Below are positions 1 through 7,341 of a stretch of DNA of 14,311 nucleotides, piece by piece (position 1 is the stretch's first letter; each line of letters begins with the position of its first letter). The position numbers and the translations under genes are program-made. Source of the stretch: an uncultured bacterium (GTDB lineage: Bacteria; Hydrothermota; Tepidihabitantia; Tepidihabitantales; Tepidihabitantaceae); NCBI GenBank assembly GCA_937139435.1, contig CAKZPX010000290.1, positions 1 to 14,311 on the forward strand, read 5' to 3'. Below the pieces are notes generated by a model. That model had not been told where the DNA came from. It worked only from the letters and a program-made list of their open reading frames with translations, and did not search any database.

Positions 1-304
1 ATAGTCGGGGGGATTGCCCCGATATTAACTTTCAATCTAACCGCTGCCGCAATCCTCCATCTGCCTGACCGATACTTTTTCCGCCTGGTCTTCACGATGT
101 TACTCCGGTGTTTGCTATCCGCTATCCGGCTAAGTCAAACCCCTTTCCTCCCCGGGTCAACCATTTCGGTCTTTTCCCCGGGTATATCCTTCTCAACCTC
201 GTCCGGTCATCACGGCACTATAGAAAGATGTTGCGGTGGCACCAGGTTCTTTAAAGCATTTTCTATTGACAGCTACCCTGTCTGATGTTATATTAATCAA
301 TAAC
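1..304. other. Left-edge region with no recognised gene
   Basis: I recognise no gene here. One plus-strand frame is open from base 1 to a TGA at 283-285. Its first 40 or so residues are hydrophobic, but the remainder looks non-coding, rich in Ser, Pro and Thr. Its stop lies inside the tRNA promoter, so at best it could be the tail of a membrane protein starting outside the window. A small inverted repeat is present at 5-10 and 17-22 (TCGGGG/CCCCGA, six-base loop), without a T tract. A 7-base tandem repeat GCTATCC occupies 114-127. The last 40 bases hold the tRNA promoter. Confidence 0.4.
266..294 (+). promoter_or_regulatory. Sigma70-type promoter of the initiator tRNA gene
   Basis: The -35 box TTGACA (266-271) is perfect. 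A 17-base spacer separates it from the -10 box TATATT (289-294), which is preceded by an extended-10 TG at 286-287. Transcription is predicted to start near 301, only a few bases before the mature tRNA 5' end at 305, so very little 5' trailer would need removal. This is the closest promoter to consensus in the window, as expected for a highly expressed tRNA gene. The call rests on motif matching only. Confidence 0.85.
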
Positions 305-378
305 TGCGGGGTGGAGCAGCCTGGTAGCTCGTGAGGCTCATAACCTCAAGGTCGCTGGTTCGAATCCAGCCCCCGCTA
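305..378 (+). tRNA. Initiator tRNA-fMet (anticodon CAT)
   Basis: All four arms fold. The acceptor stem pairs 306-311 with 371-376, the D stem has A11:U24, the anticodon loop is CTCATAA (anticodon 339-341), and the T stem GCTGG/CCAGC (354-358, 366-370) encloses TTCGAAT. Initiator hallmarks are the unpaired first position (U1/U72) and the A11:U24 purine-pyrimidine pair. They separate it from elongator tRNA-Met and tRNA-Ile2. Two of the three conserved G:C pairs at the base of the anticodon stem are present (30:40, 31:39), while 29:41 is A:U. CCA is not encoded, so a nucleotidyltransferase must add it. A run of six T (380-385) directly follows the gene and may help end the transcript. Confidence 0.95.
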
Positions 379-451
379 CTTTTTTAACCGCCGGGGCAGA
401 AATGAGGTGCCAGTGTCAGAAAATAACCCTACCGGGGAGAAAAAAGTCAAT

Positions 452-455
452 GGAG
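452..455 (+). promoter_or_regulatory. Shine-Dalgarno site that decides the start of the small membrane protein
   Basis: GGAG lies five bases before the ATG at 461. The upstream in-frame GTG at 407 has no comparable site, so the ATG is the better start. No separate promoter is evident between the tRNA and this gene. It may be read through from the tRNA promoter. Confidence 0.6.
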
Positions 456-460
456 ACAAA

Positions 461-622
461 ATGACAATAAAACACAAGTGGTATGGACCGTCCATTATGG
501 GAACGGTCTGGTGGATTGGCTGGCTGTTCACAATTGGCTATCTGCAGTTGCCCTTTTTCTGGAAGGGTGTCCTCGCCCTGATCATCTGGCCCTATTATCT
601 CGGTCGCGCCCTCGCCCACTAA
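461..622 (+). CDS. Small hydrophobic membrane protein (53 aa), unknown function
   Basis: I do not recognise a family. Starting at the ATG at 461, the product is 53 residues with a short basic N-terminus (TIKHKWYG) and two closely spaced hydrophobic, tryptophan-rich segments (about residues 12-28 and 31-48) split by a Pro/Lys turn. This suggests a helical hairpin in the inner membrane. An in-frame GTG at 407 would add 18 polar residues (MPVSENNPTGEKK...) but lacks a ribosome binding site. The gene sits between the initiator tRNA and proS, on the same strand. Its compact two-helix layout resembles the small SHOCT-less or 'superinfection-immunity' type membrane proteins common in bacteria, but nothing specific supports such a role. 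Being real is supported by the Shine-Dalgarno site and the membrane-like composition. Confidence 0.6.
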   Translation: MTIKHKWYGPSIMGTVWWIGWLFTIGYLQLPFFWKGVLALIIWPYYLGRALAH

Positions 623-658
623 AAAAGCAACCGCCCGGGCATTACCATATTATAAATC

Positions 659-689
659 TTGACTCAGGTGTATTTGTCGTTAGTATAAA
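659..689 (+). promoter_or_regulatory. Promoter of proS, predicted leaderless
   Basis: TTGACT (659-664) is followed by TAGTAT at 681-686 (16-base spacer) or by the better -10 match TATAAA at 684-689 (19-base spacer). In either case the start point falls at about 693-696, essentially on the ATG at 696. The bases before the ATG are A/T-rich and contain no Shine-Dalgarno sequence. Confidence 0.65.
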
Positions 690-695
690 AAATCT

Positions 696-2135
696 ATGAA
701 AGAAGAGGGACAGGTAAAGGAGATCCCGGCAAAAAAAGAGCAGTTTTCCGAGTGGTACACCGCTGTGGTGCTTAAGGCAGAACTTGCTGACTATGCACCG
801 GTGCGCGGCTGTATGGTCATCCGTCCTTATGGCTATGCCCTCTGGGAAAATATGCAGGCACGGCTTGACGCCCGATTTAAGGCAACCGGACACCTCAACG
901 CCTACTTCCCCGCCCTTATCCCGGAGAGTTTCTTAAAAAAGGAGGCAGAGCATGTCCAGGGGTTCTCACCCCAGGTCGCCTGGGTGACCCGGGGCGGTGA
1001 TTCGGAATTAACCGAACCGCTTGCCCTGCGTCCGACCAGCGAGGCGATCATCAACTATATGTATGCCCGCTGGGTAAAGAGTTATCGCGACCTGCCCGTT
1101 TTAATCAACCAGTGGTGTAACATCTTTCGCTGGGAAAAGACCACCCGGCTGTTTCTGCGCACCCTGGAGTTCCTCTGGCAGGAAGGTCATACCCTGCATC
1201 GCACTCAGGAAGAGGCACAGGAGGAAACCCGGCGCATTCTTAACATCTATGTTGACTTTGTGGAGAACGACCTGGCGGTGCCGGTGATCGCCGGTAAGAA
1301 GCCGGAAAGTGAGAAATTTCCGGGCGCACTGGCAACCTACTCCATTGAGGCTTTGATGCCTGATGGTCAGGCGCTCCAGGCAGGCACCTCGCACAACCTC
1401 GGACAGAACTTCAGCCGTGCCTTTGACATCCGTTACCTTGATGAAGATAATACCGAAAAGCACCCCTGGGGAACATCCTGGGGCGTTTCCAGCCGGTTGA
1501 TCGGTGCGGTGATAATGACCCACGGCGATGACCGGGGGTTGTTTCTGCCGCCACGTATTGCCCCTTATCAGCTGGTCATCGTGCCAATTCTTTACGGCAA
1601 AAATGATGCCATGGTGCTGGAAACCTGTCAGAAGGCAAAGGAGATGTTAAACGCCTTCCGGGCAAAACTTGATGACCGTCCCCAGTTTACCGCGGGCTGG
1701 AAGTTTAATGAGTACGAGATGCGCGGTGTCCCGCTGCGGGTGGAGCTTGGTCCCAGGGATGTGGAGAAGAATCAGGCGGTGCTTGTGCCCCGGGACGGTT
1801 CCGGCAAAAGGACGGTGAGTCTGGACCGGCTTGCTGAAGAGGTAAAAAACCTTCTGGAAGAACTGCAGAATAATATGCTCTCCCGCGCCCGTGCCTGGGT
1901 AGCCAGTGTAACCACCTCGGCAACGACGCTGGAGGAGTTTAAAAAGAACTTAACCGAAAAACCCGGTTTTGTTAAAGTCCACTGGTGCGGTGCGCAGGAA
2001 TGTGAAAACCGGCTCATTGACGAAACCAGAACCACCCCGCGTAATATGCCGCTGGAGGAACAGAACACAACCGGTAGATGTATCATTTGTGGTAAGGAAA
2101 CCAGAACCCTTATCTATTACGCCCGAACCTATTAA
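696..2135 (+). CDS. proS: Prolyl-tRNA synthetase, short type-3 (archaeal/eukaryote-like)
   Basis: Cytoplasmic class II aminoacyl-tRNA synthetase that charges tRNA-Pro with proline at the expense of ATP. At 479 residues it has the usual length of the type-3 enzyme and lacks the editing insertion of the long E. coli-type enzyme. Visible signatures are motif 1 around residues 40-75, the LRPTSE motif at 111-116, motif 2 FRWEKTTR...EFLWQEGHT at 144-166, the proline-pocket segment GTSHNLGQNFSRAF at 230-243, and motif 3 GDDRGLFLPPRIAP at 277-290. An anticodon-binding domain lies at about 291-390. A C-terminal zinc-binding-like domain has Cys431, Cys436, Cys462 and Cys465, and the protein ends in the aromatic tail typical of this type. 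The start has no Shine-Dalgarno site but sits on the predicted transcription start. Nothing is truncated. Family assignment is secure. Confidence 0.97.
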   Translation: MKEEGQVKEIPAKKEQFSEWYTAVVLKAELADYAPVRGCMVIRPYGYALWENMQARLDARFKATGHLNAYFPALIPESFLKKEAEHVQGFSPQVAWVTRGGDSELTEPLALRPTSEAIINYMYARWVKSYRDLPVLINQWCNIFRWEKTTRLFLRTLEFLWQEGHTLHRTQEEAQEETRRILNIYVDFVENDLAVPVIAGKKPESEKFPGALATYSIEALMPDGQALQAGTSHNLGQNFSRAFDIRYLDEDNTEKHPWGTSWGVSSRLIGAVIMTHGDDRGLFLPPRIAPYQLVIVPILYGKNDAMVLETCQKAKEMLNAFRAKLDDRPQFTAGWKFNEYEMRGVPLRVELGPRDVEKNQAVLVPRDGSGKRTVSLDRLAEEVKNLLEELQNNMLSRARAWVASVTTSATTLEEFKKNLTEKPGFVKVHWCGAQECENRLIDETRTTPRNMPLEEQNTTGRCIICGKETRTLIYYARTY

Positions 2136-2256
2136 TCCGGCTGAACCCGGCACGAGGATTGCACCATTTGCCCGGAGAAGAAAAAAATAAATTAACCGCG
2201 TCTGTTTAGAGTTAAGTCCGCAACCTTAATTGGCAAACCTCGGACAATTTATCTGT

Positions 2257-3939
2257 TCAGCGCACGGTAATTAGATTCTTGATTTGTTCAAACTTCTTTG
2301 GTCCGATACCGCGCACATTCATTATCTCCTCCACGGTGCGAAAACGCCCCCGGGTCTGGCGGTATTCAATTATCCGCTCAGCGGTCTTTGGTCCAATACC
2401 AGGGAGTTGACAGAGCACATCAATAGGAGCGGTGTTGATATTGATCAGCGCTCTTGGTTCTGACCGCTTCATTCCCGGAGTTGCCGGATAGAGCCTGGGT
2501 CCGGGTACCGTTTCAATCTGACCATATTTCTCGCACATCCCGAGCCATATCCCGGTAAGGTCTTCGGGCAAAACCCGTCCCCTGTCTTCCACTCCGGTTT
2601 GCTCCAGCCAAGATTCGGTTGTCACCAGCCGGTAAACACCCTTGCGCCGGTCGCGCAACCGAAACCCGGCAACCTCATAAAGCCGGGGCCAGCGCAAAGT
2701 ATCACCTGTAACAAACAGGTCGGCACCACCAACCACCGGCGCCGGAAAACCGCTGTCCACAACATCGGTCACCCAGCAGCGGTCAAGAAGGGTTTCGGGG
2801 AGCGCCACAACCCGCAGCCGCTCCCGGTAAGGCACAGCGTTGTAAAGCTGACGATAGGTAAGCTTTCCTCGGGTTAAACCCGCCTCAATTACGCCTGAGG
2901 GCAGGACAACGATATCAGCGTCCACCTTTTTGCTCACCGCCTCTGCCACCACCAGCCCCAATCTCACCCTGCCCGCACTATCAGGCACAAACTCCTCATC
3001 GCTAAACGCGACAACGCTATCCAGCCCGTCCAGCACCCGACCCCGGATAACCGAATCCGGTTTTTGCGCGGGAATAACATTTAACACCTGTGCCTCCACC
3101 GCATACACCCGGCGTTCCTTTTTGTGAAAAAGGATGTCCGCCACACCGACCCGCTGTCCGTAAACACCGCCAGCAACCACCAGCGCGGTTCCCTTTCTGG
3201 GCAACTGGCTCTCCACCCGGTCAGCGGCACCAGCCGCAATAATCAGGTCAAGCCCCGGCACACTTTCCGCAATCTCCCTTGCCTGAGCAACGGTAATATG
3301 CCCGAGAACTATTATCACCTCGGCAGACTCGGACCGCAGCGCCGGCAGAAACCGCCGCACCTGCAGGAGCGGCTCATCAACCACCAGCCCGCTGATATCG
3401 GTCCTCCGGTTGACCAGTGGGATATCAGGGTCAGCCAGACCAATAATACCGACCTTTATCCCGGCAACCTCCTTTATCAGATAGGGACGAAAAAGCGGCA
3501 CCCGGCGGTTAAGCAGGACATCCAGCATCGGGTCAAAGAGCAGGGGAAAATCGGCATAACGGGCACAGATCTCCAGATTTGCCAGACCGGCGGTAAAATC
3601 GCGGGCACCGAGCACCGCCGCATCATAACCCAAGCGGTTCATCAACCATATCGCCAGCCTGCCGTGAGCGCTGTCTCCCTCAGGGGAACCAAACCCGAAA
3701 TCACCGGCATCAACTAAAAGAGTTGCCGGTGTCCTTATCTCTTTAATCAGGGTGCTCAACCCCTCCCAGCCACCCAGTTCCCGGCGTGGCAGACCCGGGG
3801 CAGCAAAATCCGGTGTCGGGTTGACCTGACTGTGCAGATCTGATGTCCAGATAACCCGAATAACCTGAAAATCCGCCCGGGGATTCACACCCAGAAAAAG
3901 GAATAAACACAGTCCGAGCATAGTTAAAATAATAAGCAT
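2257..3939 (-). CDS. Exported 5'-nucleotidase-like protein with degenerate active site and C-terminal ComEA-type HhH domain
   Basis: 560 residues. A hydrophobic N-terminal segment (residues 1-18) looks like a signal peptide or anchor, placing the protein outside the cytoplasm. Residues 28-250 follow the calcineurin-like metallophosphatase half of UshA-type 5'-nucleotidases: TSDLH (32-36, usually NDxH), DAGD (77-80) and VLGH (211-214) are kept. The GNHE motif is GARDF (111-115), and the GHTH motif reads GAAD (237-240), so one Asn and two or three His ligands are missing. Residues 320-460 resemble the nucleotidase C-terminal domain (GKLTYRQLYNAVPY), but its NGGIR substrate motif is absent. Residues 497-560 are a complete ComEA-type double helix-hairpin-helix domain (ININTAP..., LPGIGPKTAERIIEYR, VRGIGPKKFEQIK), which normally binds DNA without sequence preference. 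It probably binds DNA or nucleotides at the cell surface; enzymatic activity is doubtful. It is divergent from the spt-like gene, and no convincing promoter is visible. Confidence 0.8.
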   Translation of the reverse strand: MLIILTMLGLCLFLFLGVNPRADFQVIRVIWTSDLHSQVNPTPDFAAPGLPRRELGGWEGLSTLIKEIRTPATLLVDAGDFGFGSPEGDSAHGRLAIWLMNRLGYDAAVLGARDFTAGLANLEICARYADFPLLFDPMLDVLLNRRVPLFRPYLIKEVAGIKVGIIGLADPDIPLVNRRTDISGLVVDEPLLQVRRFLPALRSESAEVIIVLGHITVAQAREIAESVPGLDLIIAAGAADRVESQLPRKGTALVVAGGVYGQRVGVADILFHKKERRVYAVEAQVLNVIPAQKPDSVIRGRVLDGLDSVVAFSDEEFVPDSAGRVRLGLVVAEAVSKKVDADIVVLPSGVIEAGLTRGKLTYRQLYNAVPYRERLRVVALPETLLDRCWVTDVVDSGFPAPVVGGADLFVTGDTLRWPRLYEVAGFRLRDRRKGVYRLVTTESWLEQTGVEDRGRVLPEDLTGIWLGMCEKYGQIETVPGPRLYPATPGMKRSEPRALININTAPIDVLCQLPGIGPKTAERIIEYRQTRGRFRTVEEIMNVRGIGPKKFEQIKNLITVR

Positions 3940-3970
3940 CGCAGAACTAAAGGCAAGGGTGGTGATAGAT

Positions 3971-3999
3971 TTGACTTTATTTGCCCGCTCTTCTACAAT
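3971..3999 (+). promoter_or_regulatory. Promoter of the spt-like operon, predicted leaderless
   Basis: TTGACT (3971-3976), a 17-base spacer and TACAAT (3994-3999) form a clear sigma70-type promoter. The -10 box ends seven bases before the ATG at 4007, so transcription should begin on or one base before the start codon. There is no Shine-Dalgarno sequence upstream of that ATG. This placement also argues against the in-frame GTG at 3959, which would lie upstream of the promoter. Confidence 0.8.
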
Positions 4000-4006
4000 A
4001 ACCGCA

Positions 4007-5194
4007 ATGGATTTGTTTAAAAAATGCCTGGAATACTACCCCATTGTTGACCGAGCAAAAAGGGCAGGTTACTACCCCTACTTTATCCCGCTAAATTCCG
4101 AGCCAGACCGCCGCGTGGTGATTGAGGGCAAGGAATTAATCATGCTGGGCTCTAACAATTACCTCGGGCTGACCACTGACCCGCGGGTAAAACAGGCGGC
4201 AATTGATGCGATAAAAAATTATGGCACCGGTTGTACCGGCTCCCGCTTTCTTAACGGCACCCTTGACCTGCATGTCCAGCTGGAAAAAGAACTGGCGGAG
4301 TTTTACCGCAAAGAAGACTGCATCGTCTTCTCCACCGGCTATCAAACCAATCTCGGTGTTGTCTCGGCACTGGTGCGTCGGGGCGACATCGCCATCACCG
4401 ACAAACTTGACCATGCCTCAATTGTGGACGGCTGTCAGATGTCGTATGGACTGGTAAAACGGTTCGGACATAACGACCCGGAATCGCTGGAAGCGGTGCT
4501 GAAGGCGCTCCCGCGCGATGCCGGTAAACTGGTAATTGTTGACGGCATCTTCTCAATGGAAGGAGATATTGCACCGCTGGACAAAATTGTCCCGCTGATG
4601 AAAAAATACCACTGTCGGCTGATGGTTGACGATGCCCATGCGGTGGGTGTGCTGGGAAGACACGGTCGGGGCACCGCCGAACATTTTGGGGTTGAAGACG
4701 AGGTTGACCTGGTTATGGGCACCTTCTCCAAATCATTCGCCACCATTGGTGGCTATGTTGTTGGTGAACACCGGGTAATCACCTTTATCCGTCATCAGGC
4801 GCGACCGCTCATCTTTTCTGCTGCCATCCCACCCACTGCGGTCGCCACCGCCCTTGCCGCCCTGCGCATCATCAAATCTGAACCCGAACGCCGGGAAAGG
4901 CTCTGGCGCAACGCCCGCCGGGCAATTGCCGGTCTCAAGTCTATGGGGTATAACATCGGAACCACCAACACACCGATTGTGCCCATCCACATCGGCGATG
5001 ACATGAAGACCTTAATTTTCTGGCGCGCCCTTTTCAACGCCGGGATATTTGCCAACCCGGTTCTGCCACCAGCGGTTCCTCCCAACCGCTCCCTTATCCG
5101 CACCAGTTATATGGCAACCCACACCGATGCAGACATTGACCAGGCACTGGAAATCTTTGAAAAGGTGGGCAAAAAGGAAGGGGTGATAACCTGA
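4007..5194 (+). CDS. spt: Alpha-oxoamine synthase, serine palmitoyltransferase-like
   Basis: PLP-dependent enzyme of the group that contains serine palmitoyltransferase (SPT), glycine C-acetyltransferase (Kbl) and BioF. Such enzymes condense an amino acid with an acyl thioester and release CO2. SPT makes 3-ketosphinganine from serine and palmitoyl-CoA. At 395 residues the length fits. SPT-like rather than Kbl/BioF features are GTGCTGSRFLNGTLDLH (73-89) and MGTFSKSFATIGGY (237-250). The PLP lysine is K242. H136, D208 and H211 have the same relative spacing as the catalytic His, Asp, His and Lys I recall from Sphingomonas SPT. The start at 4007 is chosen because the promoter lies directly upstream of it. 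The stop overlaps the next gene, a putative ceramide synthase, which favours an SPT role. Kbl activity cannot be excluded from sequence alone. Confidence 0.85.
   Translation: MDLFKKCLEYYPIVDRAKRAGYYPYFIPLNSEPDRRVVIEGKELIMLGSNNYLGLTTDPRVKQAAIDAIKNYGTGCTGSRFLNGTLDLHVQLEKELAEFYRKEDCIVFSTGYQTNLGVVSALVRRGDIAITDKLDHASIVDGCQMSYGLVKRFGHNDPESLEAVLKALPRDAGKLVIVDGIFSMEGDIAPLDKIVPLMKKYHCRLMVDDAHAVGVLGRHGRGTAEHFGVEDEVDLVMGTFSKSFATIGGYVVGEHRVITFIRHQARPLIFSAAIPPTAVATALAALRIIKSEPERRERLWRNARRAIAGLKSMGYNIGTTNTPIVPIHIGDDMKTLIFWRALFNAGIFANPVLPPAVPPNRSLIRTSYMATHTDADIDQALEIFEKVGKKEGVIT
5176..5187 (+). promoter_or_regulatory. Strong Shine-Dalgarno site in front of a CTG start
   Basis: GGAAGGGGTGAT, near the end of the spt-like gene, closely resembles the anti-Shine-Dalgarno complement. 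Its GGGG core (5180-5183) is seven bases before the CTG at 5191, which is ideal spacing. No ATG, GTG or TTG occurs in the acyltransferase frame between the upstream stop at 5158-5160 and the GTG at 5290, so this site decides the start. Confidence 0.7.
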
Positions 5195-6327
5195 AGGAAA
5201 CGGTTAGCGTCCGGACAGTCAAAACATCTCAAGACCTTGACCGGTTCGTTAAACTACCCTTCAAAATCTACCAGAACGACCCCTACTGGGTGCCGCCGTT
5301 AATCGGCGATGTAAAAAGAACCCTTACCCCGGGACAGAACCCATTCTGGCACCACGCCCACCGGGAGCTTTTCCTTGCGGAGCGTAATGGTGAGGTGGTA
5401 GGCAGAATCTGTGCCACGGTGGATTATAACTACAACACCTACCACGAAAGTGCTATCGGCTTCTTTGGCTTCTTTGAGAGTGAAAACAGCCTGGACACCG
5501 CCCGGGCATTATTTACCGCTGCCGCTGATTTTGTCCAGGCACAGGGAATGAAACTCCTTTACGGTCCGGCAAACCCGAGCCTCAACGATGAGGCGGGTAT
5601 GCTGATTGAACCATTTACCGGTGCACCCTATATCAAAATGAGTTACAACCCCGCCTACTACCCGGCGCTGCTGGAGGAATGCGGCTTTACCAGAGTCAAA
5701 GACCTTTACGCCTATGAGATTCCCCTTGACCAGCCTGTACCCGAAAAACTTGTCCGGGTGATGCAGGCGTTAAAAAGACGTCCCGACCTTGTCGTGCGAC
5801 CGGTTGACCTGAACAATCTTAAACGCGACCTGGGCTTTATAAAAGAAATCTATAACGACGCCTGGTCAAAAAACTGGGACTTTGCGCCAATGACCGAAGC
5901 GGAAATTGATGACCTTGCCCGACAGCTAAAACCGCTCATCCGACCGGAAATCTGCCCAATGGTGTTTTATCAGAACGAACCAGCCGGTATGTGCATCGCC
6001 CTGCCCGACTACAACCAGCTGCTTAAAAGCATCGGTGGCAAACTGTTTCCCCTGGGCTGGCTCAAGTTTCTTCGCTACAAAAACCGCATCACCCGTGCCC
6101 GACTCTGGGCTCTGGGTATCAAACGCAAATTTCACAATCTCGGCTTTGACGCTCTGCTTTATTACGAGTCGTTCATGGGGGCAAAAAAATTGGGCTTTAC
6201 CGAGGGTGAGGTGTCCTGGATTCTTGAAGACAACCTCGCCATCATCCGTCCGATTCTGATGTGGGGCGGCAAACCCTATCGCACCTACCGGGTCTACCAG
6301 CTTCAGCTTGAGCCGCCGGCTGGATGA
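5191..6327 (+). CDS. GNAT-type acyltransferase of the YghO/bacterial ceramide synthase-like group, CTG start
   Basis: 378 residues if read from CTG at 5191. The nearest conventional start, GTG at 5290, would remove the segment LPFKIYQNDPYWVPPL (straddling residues 22-37), which this family conserves near its N-terminus, so I place the start upstream. Two GNAT-like halves are seen. The first has FLAERNGEVVGRICA and GPANPSLNDEAGMLIEPF. The second has MVFYQNEPAGMCIALPDYN and ends in GEVSWILEDNLAIIRPI followed by YRTYRVYQL. As I recall, bacterial ceramide synthase (N-acylation of the sphingoid base) belongs to this GNAT-like group. The gene overlaps the SPT-like gene by CTGA, so the two are translationally coupled and presumably act in one pathway. 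The ceramide role is inferred from context and family. Fold assignment is firm, substrate is not. The end converges on the DUF4837 gene with a 28-base gap. Confidence 0.8.
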   Translation: MKETVSVRTVKTSQDLDRFVKLPFKIYQNDPYWVPPLIGDVKRTLTPGQNPFWHHAHRELFLAERNGEVVGRICATVDYNYNTYHESAIGFFGFFESENSLDTARALFTAAADFVQAQGMKLLYGPANPSLNDEAGMLIEPFTGAPYIKMSYNPAYYPALLEECGFTRVKDLYAYEIPLDQPVPEKLVRVMQALKRRPDLVVRPVDLNNLKRDLGFIKEIYNDAWSKNWDFAPMTEAEIDDLARQLKPLIRPEICPMVFYQNEPAGMCIALPDYNQLLKSIGGKLFPLGWLKFLRYKNRITRARLWALGIKRKFHNLGFDALLYYESFMGAKKLGFTEGEVSWILEDNLAIIRPILMWGGKPYRTYRVYQLQLEPPAG

Positions 6328-6355
6328 AAATATATCACCATCATTAAGAGGAAAG

Positions 6356-7336
6356 TCAAAAGCGACCACTGGTCCAGCCCGGGACAAATGTCCTGATGAT
6401 ACCCTCAACCTGTAAAAGGTTACTTAACTTTTTCTCTCCAGGATTGTAAACCACGCCGTCCAGCATAAAGAAGCGATTCTGGTAATTAAAGGCGTAAAAG
6501 ACAAATGGTCCGCCAATCACCTCTTTGCGATTCTGCCATACCCCGCGCACCCGCAATGTCGGGACACCAAGAAACTCCACGGTATCAACCAACGTTGCAC
6601 CTCGGTCAACCGAGTCACCATTATAAAAACTGCCGGTGAGCCGGTCGCGTAACGCCAGAAGGGTATCAGGATTTAATTCTAATATCGTATCCTGCCAGTA
6701 AATAAATACGCTTCGGTCGGGAAAGTGGCTGAAGATATAAATAAAATGGTCAACACTGTCCTTGTCCTGTAAAAGCCAGTTCAGCGGGACATCAATCGCC
6801 CAGCCAAACCGCTCTCCTAATTTTCTGGTCAGGTCTTTATTTATCCCGCGCAGATATGTTGCCCGGTTCATCTGTTGCAATGTAAGCTCGGTTAACGTCC
6901 TTAAGATCCGGCGGGAATAAAGTTCCAATCCGGGCACCAGTTGTTCCCGCTCCCGAGCAACAAACACCAGCACCCATTGATTCTCCACCCAGGCGTTGGG
7001 GATTTTAAACAGCCCGAAATCGCCTTCTGGTAAGGAGTCAATACGGGTGCCGATAATCCGACGCACCAGCGTATCACCGCTCGTAGCAATCACCAGTATC
7101 AGGCGCAACCGGGAAAGGGCGGTAAACCGTTCAAAACCTCCTACCCGAAGCTGGAATTCCGGTTCAGGCTGAGGGGTGCGCACCGGTCGGCTGAGCATCG
7201 CCTCTACCGTCTCGTCCACATCATTCCAGTGATCGGTAATTACCGTTACCTCGCGCAATCGTCCTAATGAACGGGGTACCTGACTGGTGCAGGAGAGAAA
7301 AATTAGCACCGGGAAAAGAAACCGGACGCGGCTCAT
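6356..7336 (-). CDS. DUF4837 family lipoprotein
   Basis: 326 residues. The N-terminus MSRVRFLFPVLIFLSC is a lipoprotein signal with Cys16 as the likely lipidated residue, so the protein should be membrane-anchored outside the cytoplasm. The body matches my memory of DUF4837, a family mainly of Bacteroidetes lipoproteins. The matching features are an N-terminal strand with a W(N)DVD motif, an EPEFQL segment, an 'NAWVENQWVLVFVA' stretch, and a C-terminal block VRGVWQNRKEVIGGPFVFYAF (ending near residue 283) followed by VVYNPGEKKL and VEGII. No enzymatic motif is visible and the function is unknown. It is the last gene of the ligA-recG operon: its ATG follows the recG stop by five bases, with AGGA eight bases upstream of the ATG. 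The link to DNA repair genes may be positional only. Confidence 0.8.
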   Translation of the reverse strand: MSRVRFLFPVLIFLSCTSQVPRSLGRLREVTVITDHWNDVDETVEAMLSRPVRTPQPEPEFQLRVGGFERFTALSRLRLILVIATSGDTLVRRIIGTRIDSLPEGDFGLFKIPNAWVENQWVLVFVAREREQLVPGLELYSRRILRTLTELTLQQMNRATYLRGINKDLTRKLGERFGWAIDVPLNWLLQDKDSVDHFIYIFSHFPDRSVFIYWQDTILELNPDTLLALRDRLTGSFYNGDSVDRGATLVDTVEFLGVPTLRVRGVWQNRKEVIGGPFVFYAFNYQNRFFMLDGVVYNPGEKKLSNLLQVEGIIRTFVPGWTSGRF

Positions 7337-7341
7337 TACCC

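Noticed and set aside
1..285. Frame open from the left edge to TGA 283-285
   Set aside because: The hydrophobic start is suggestive, but the second half looks non-coding and the stop lies within the tRNA promoter. It is mentioned only in the region entry.
1128..1190. Apparent changes in the proS motif 2 region (RLFLRTLEF)
   Set aside because: These positions vary among type-3 prolyl-tRNA synthetases as far as I recall, and the core RWE and EFLWQEGHT residues are intact, so no defect is claimed.
2216..2245. GTCCG/CGGAC inverted repeat after proS as a terminator
   Set aside because: The stem is only five pairs with a 20-base loop and no clear T tract. No convincing terminator was seen in any of the convergent gaps.
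3124..3717. 197-codon plus-strand open frame opposite the nucleotidase-like gene
   Set aside because: The opposite strand encodes recognisable nucleotidase-like domain sequence with signal peptide and ComEA domain. This frame has no recognisable motif and is an antisense shadow.
3959..4006. GTG start at 3959 adding 16 residues to the spt-like protein
   Set aside because: This stretch contains the promoter (-35 at 3971, -10 at 3994), and the ATG at 4007 matches the family's usual N-terminus.
5926..6408. 160-codon minus-strand open frame spanning the end of the acyltransferase and the end of the DUF4837 gene
   Set aside because: It overlaps two well-supported convergent genes and its translation has no family features.
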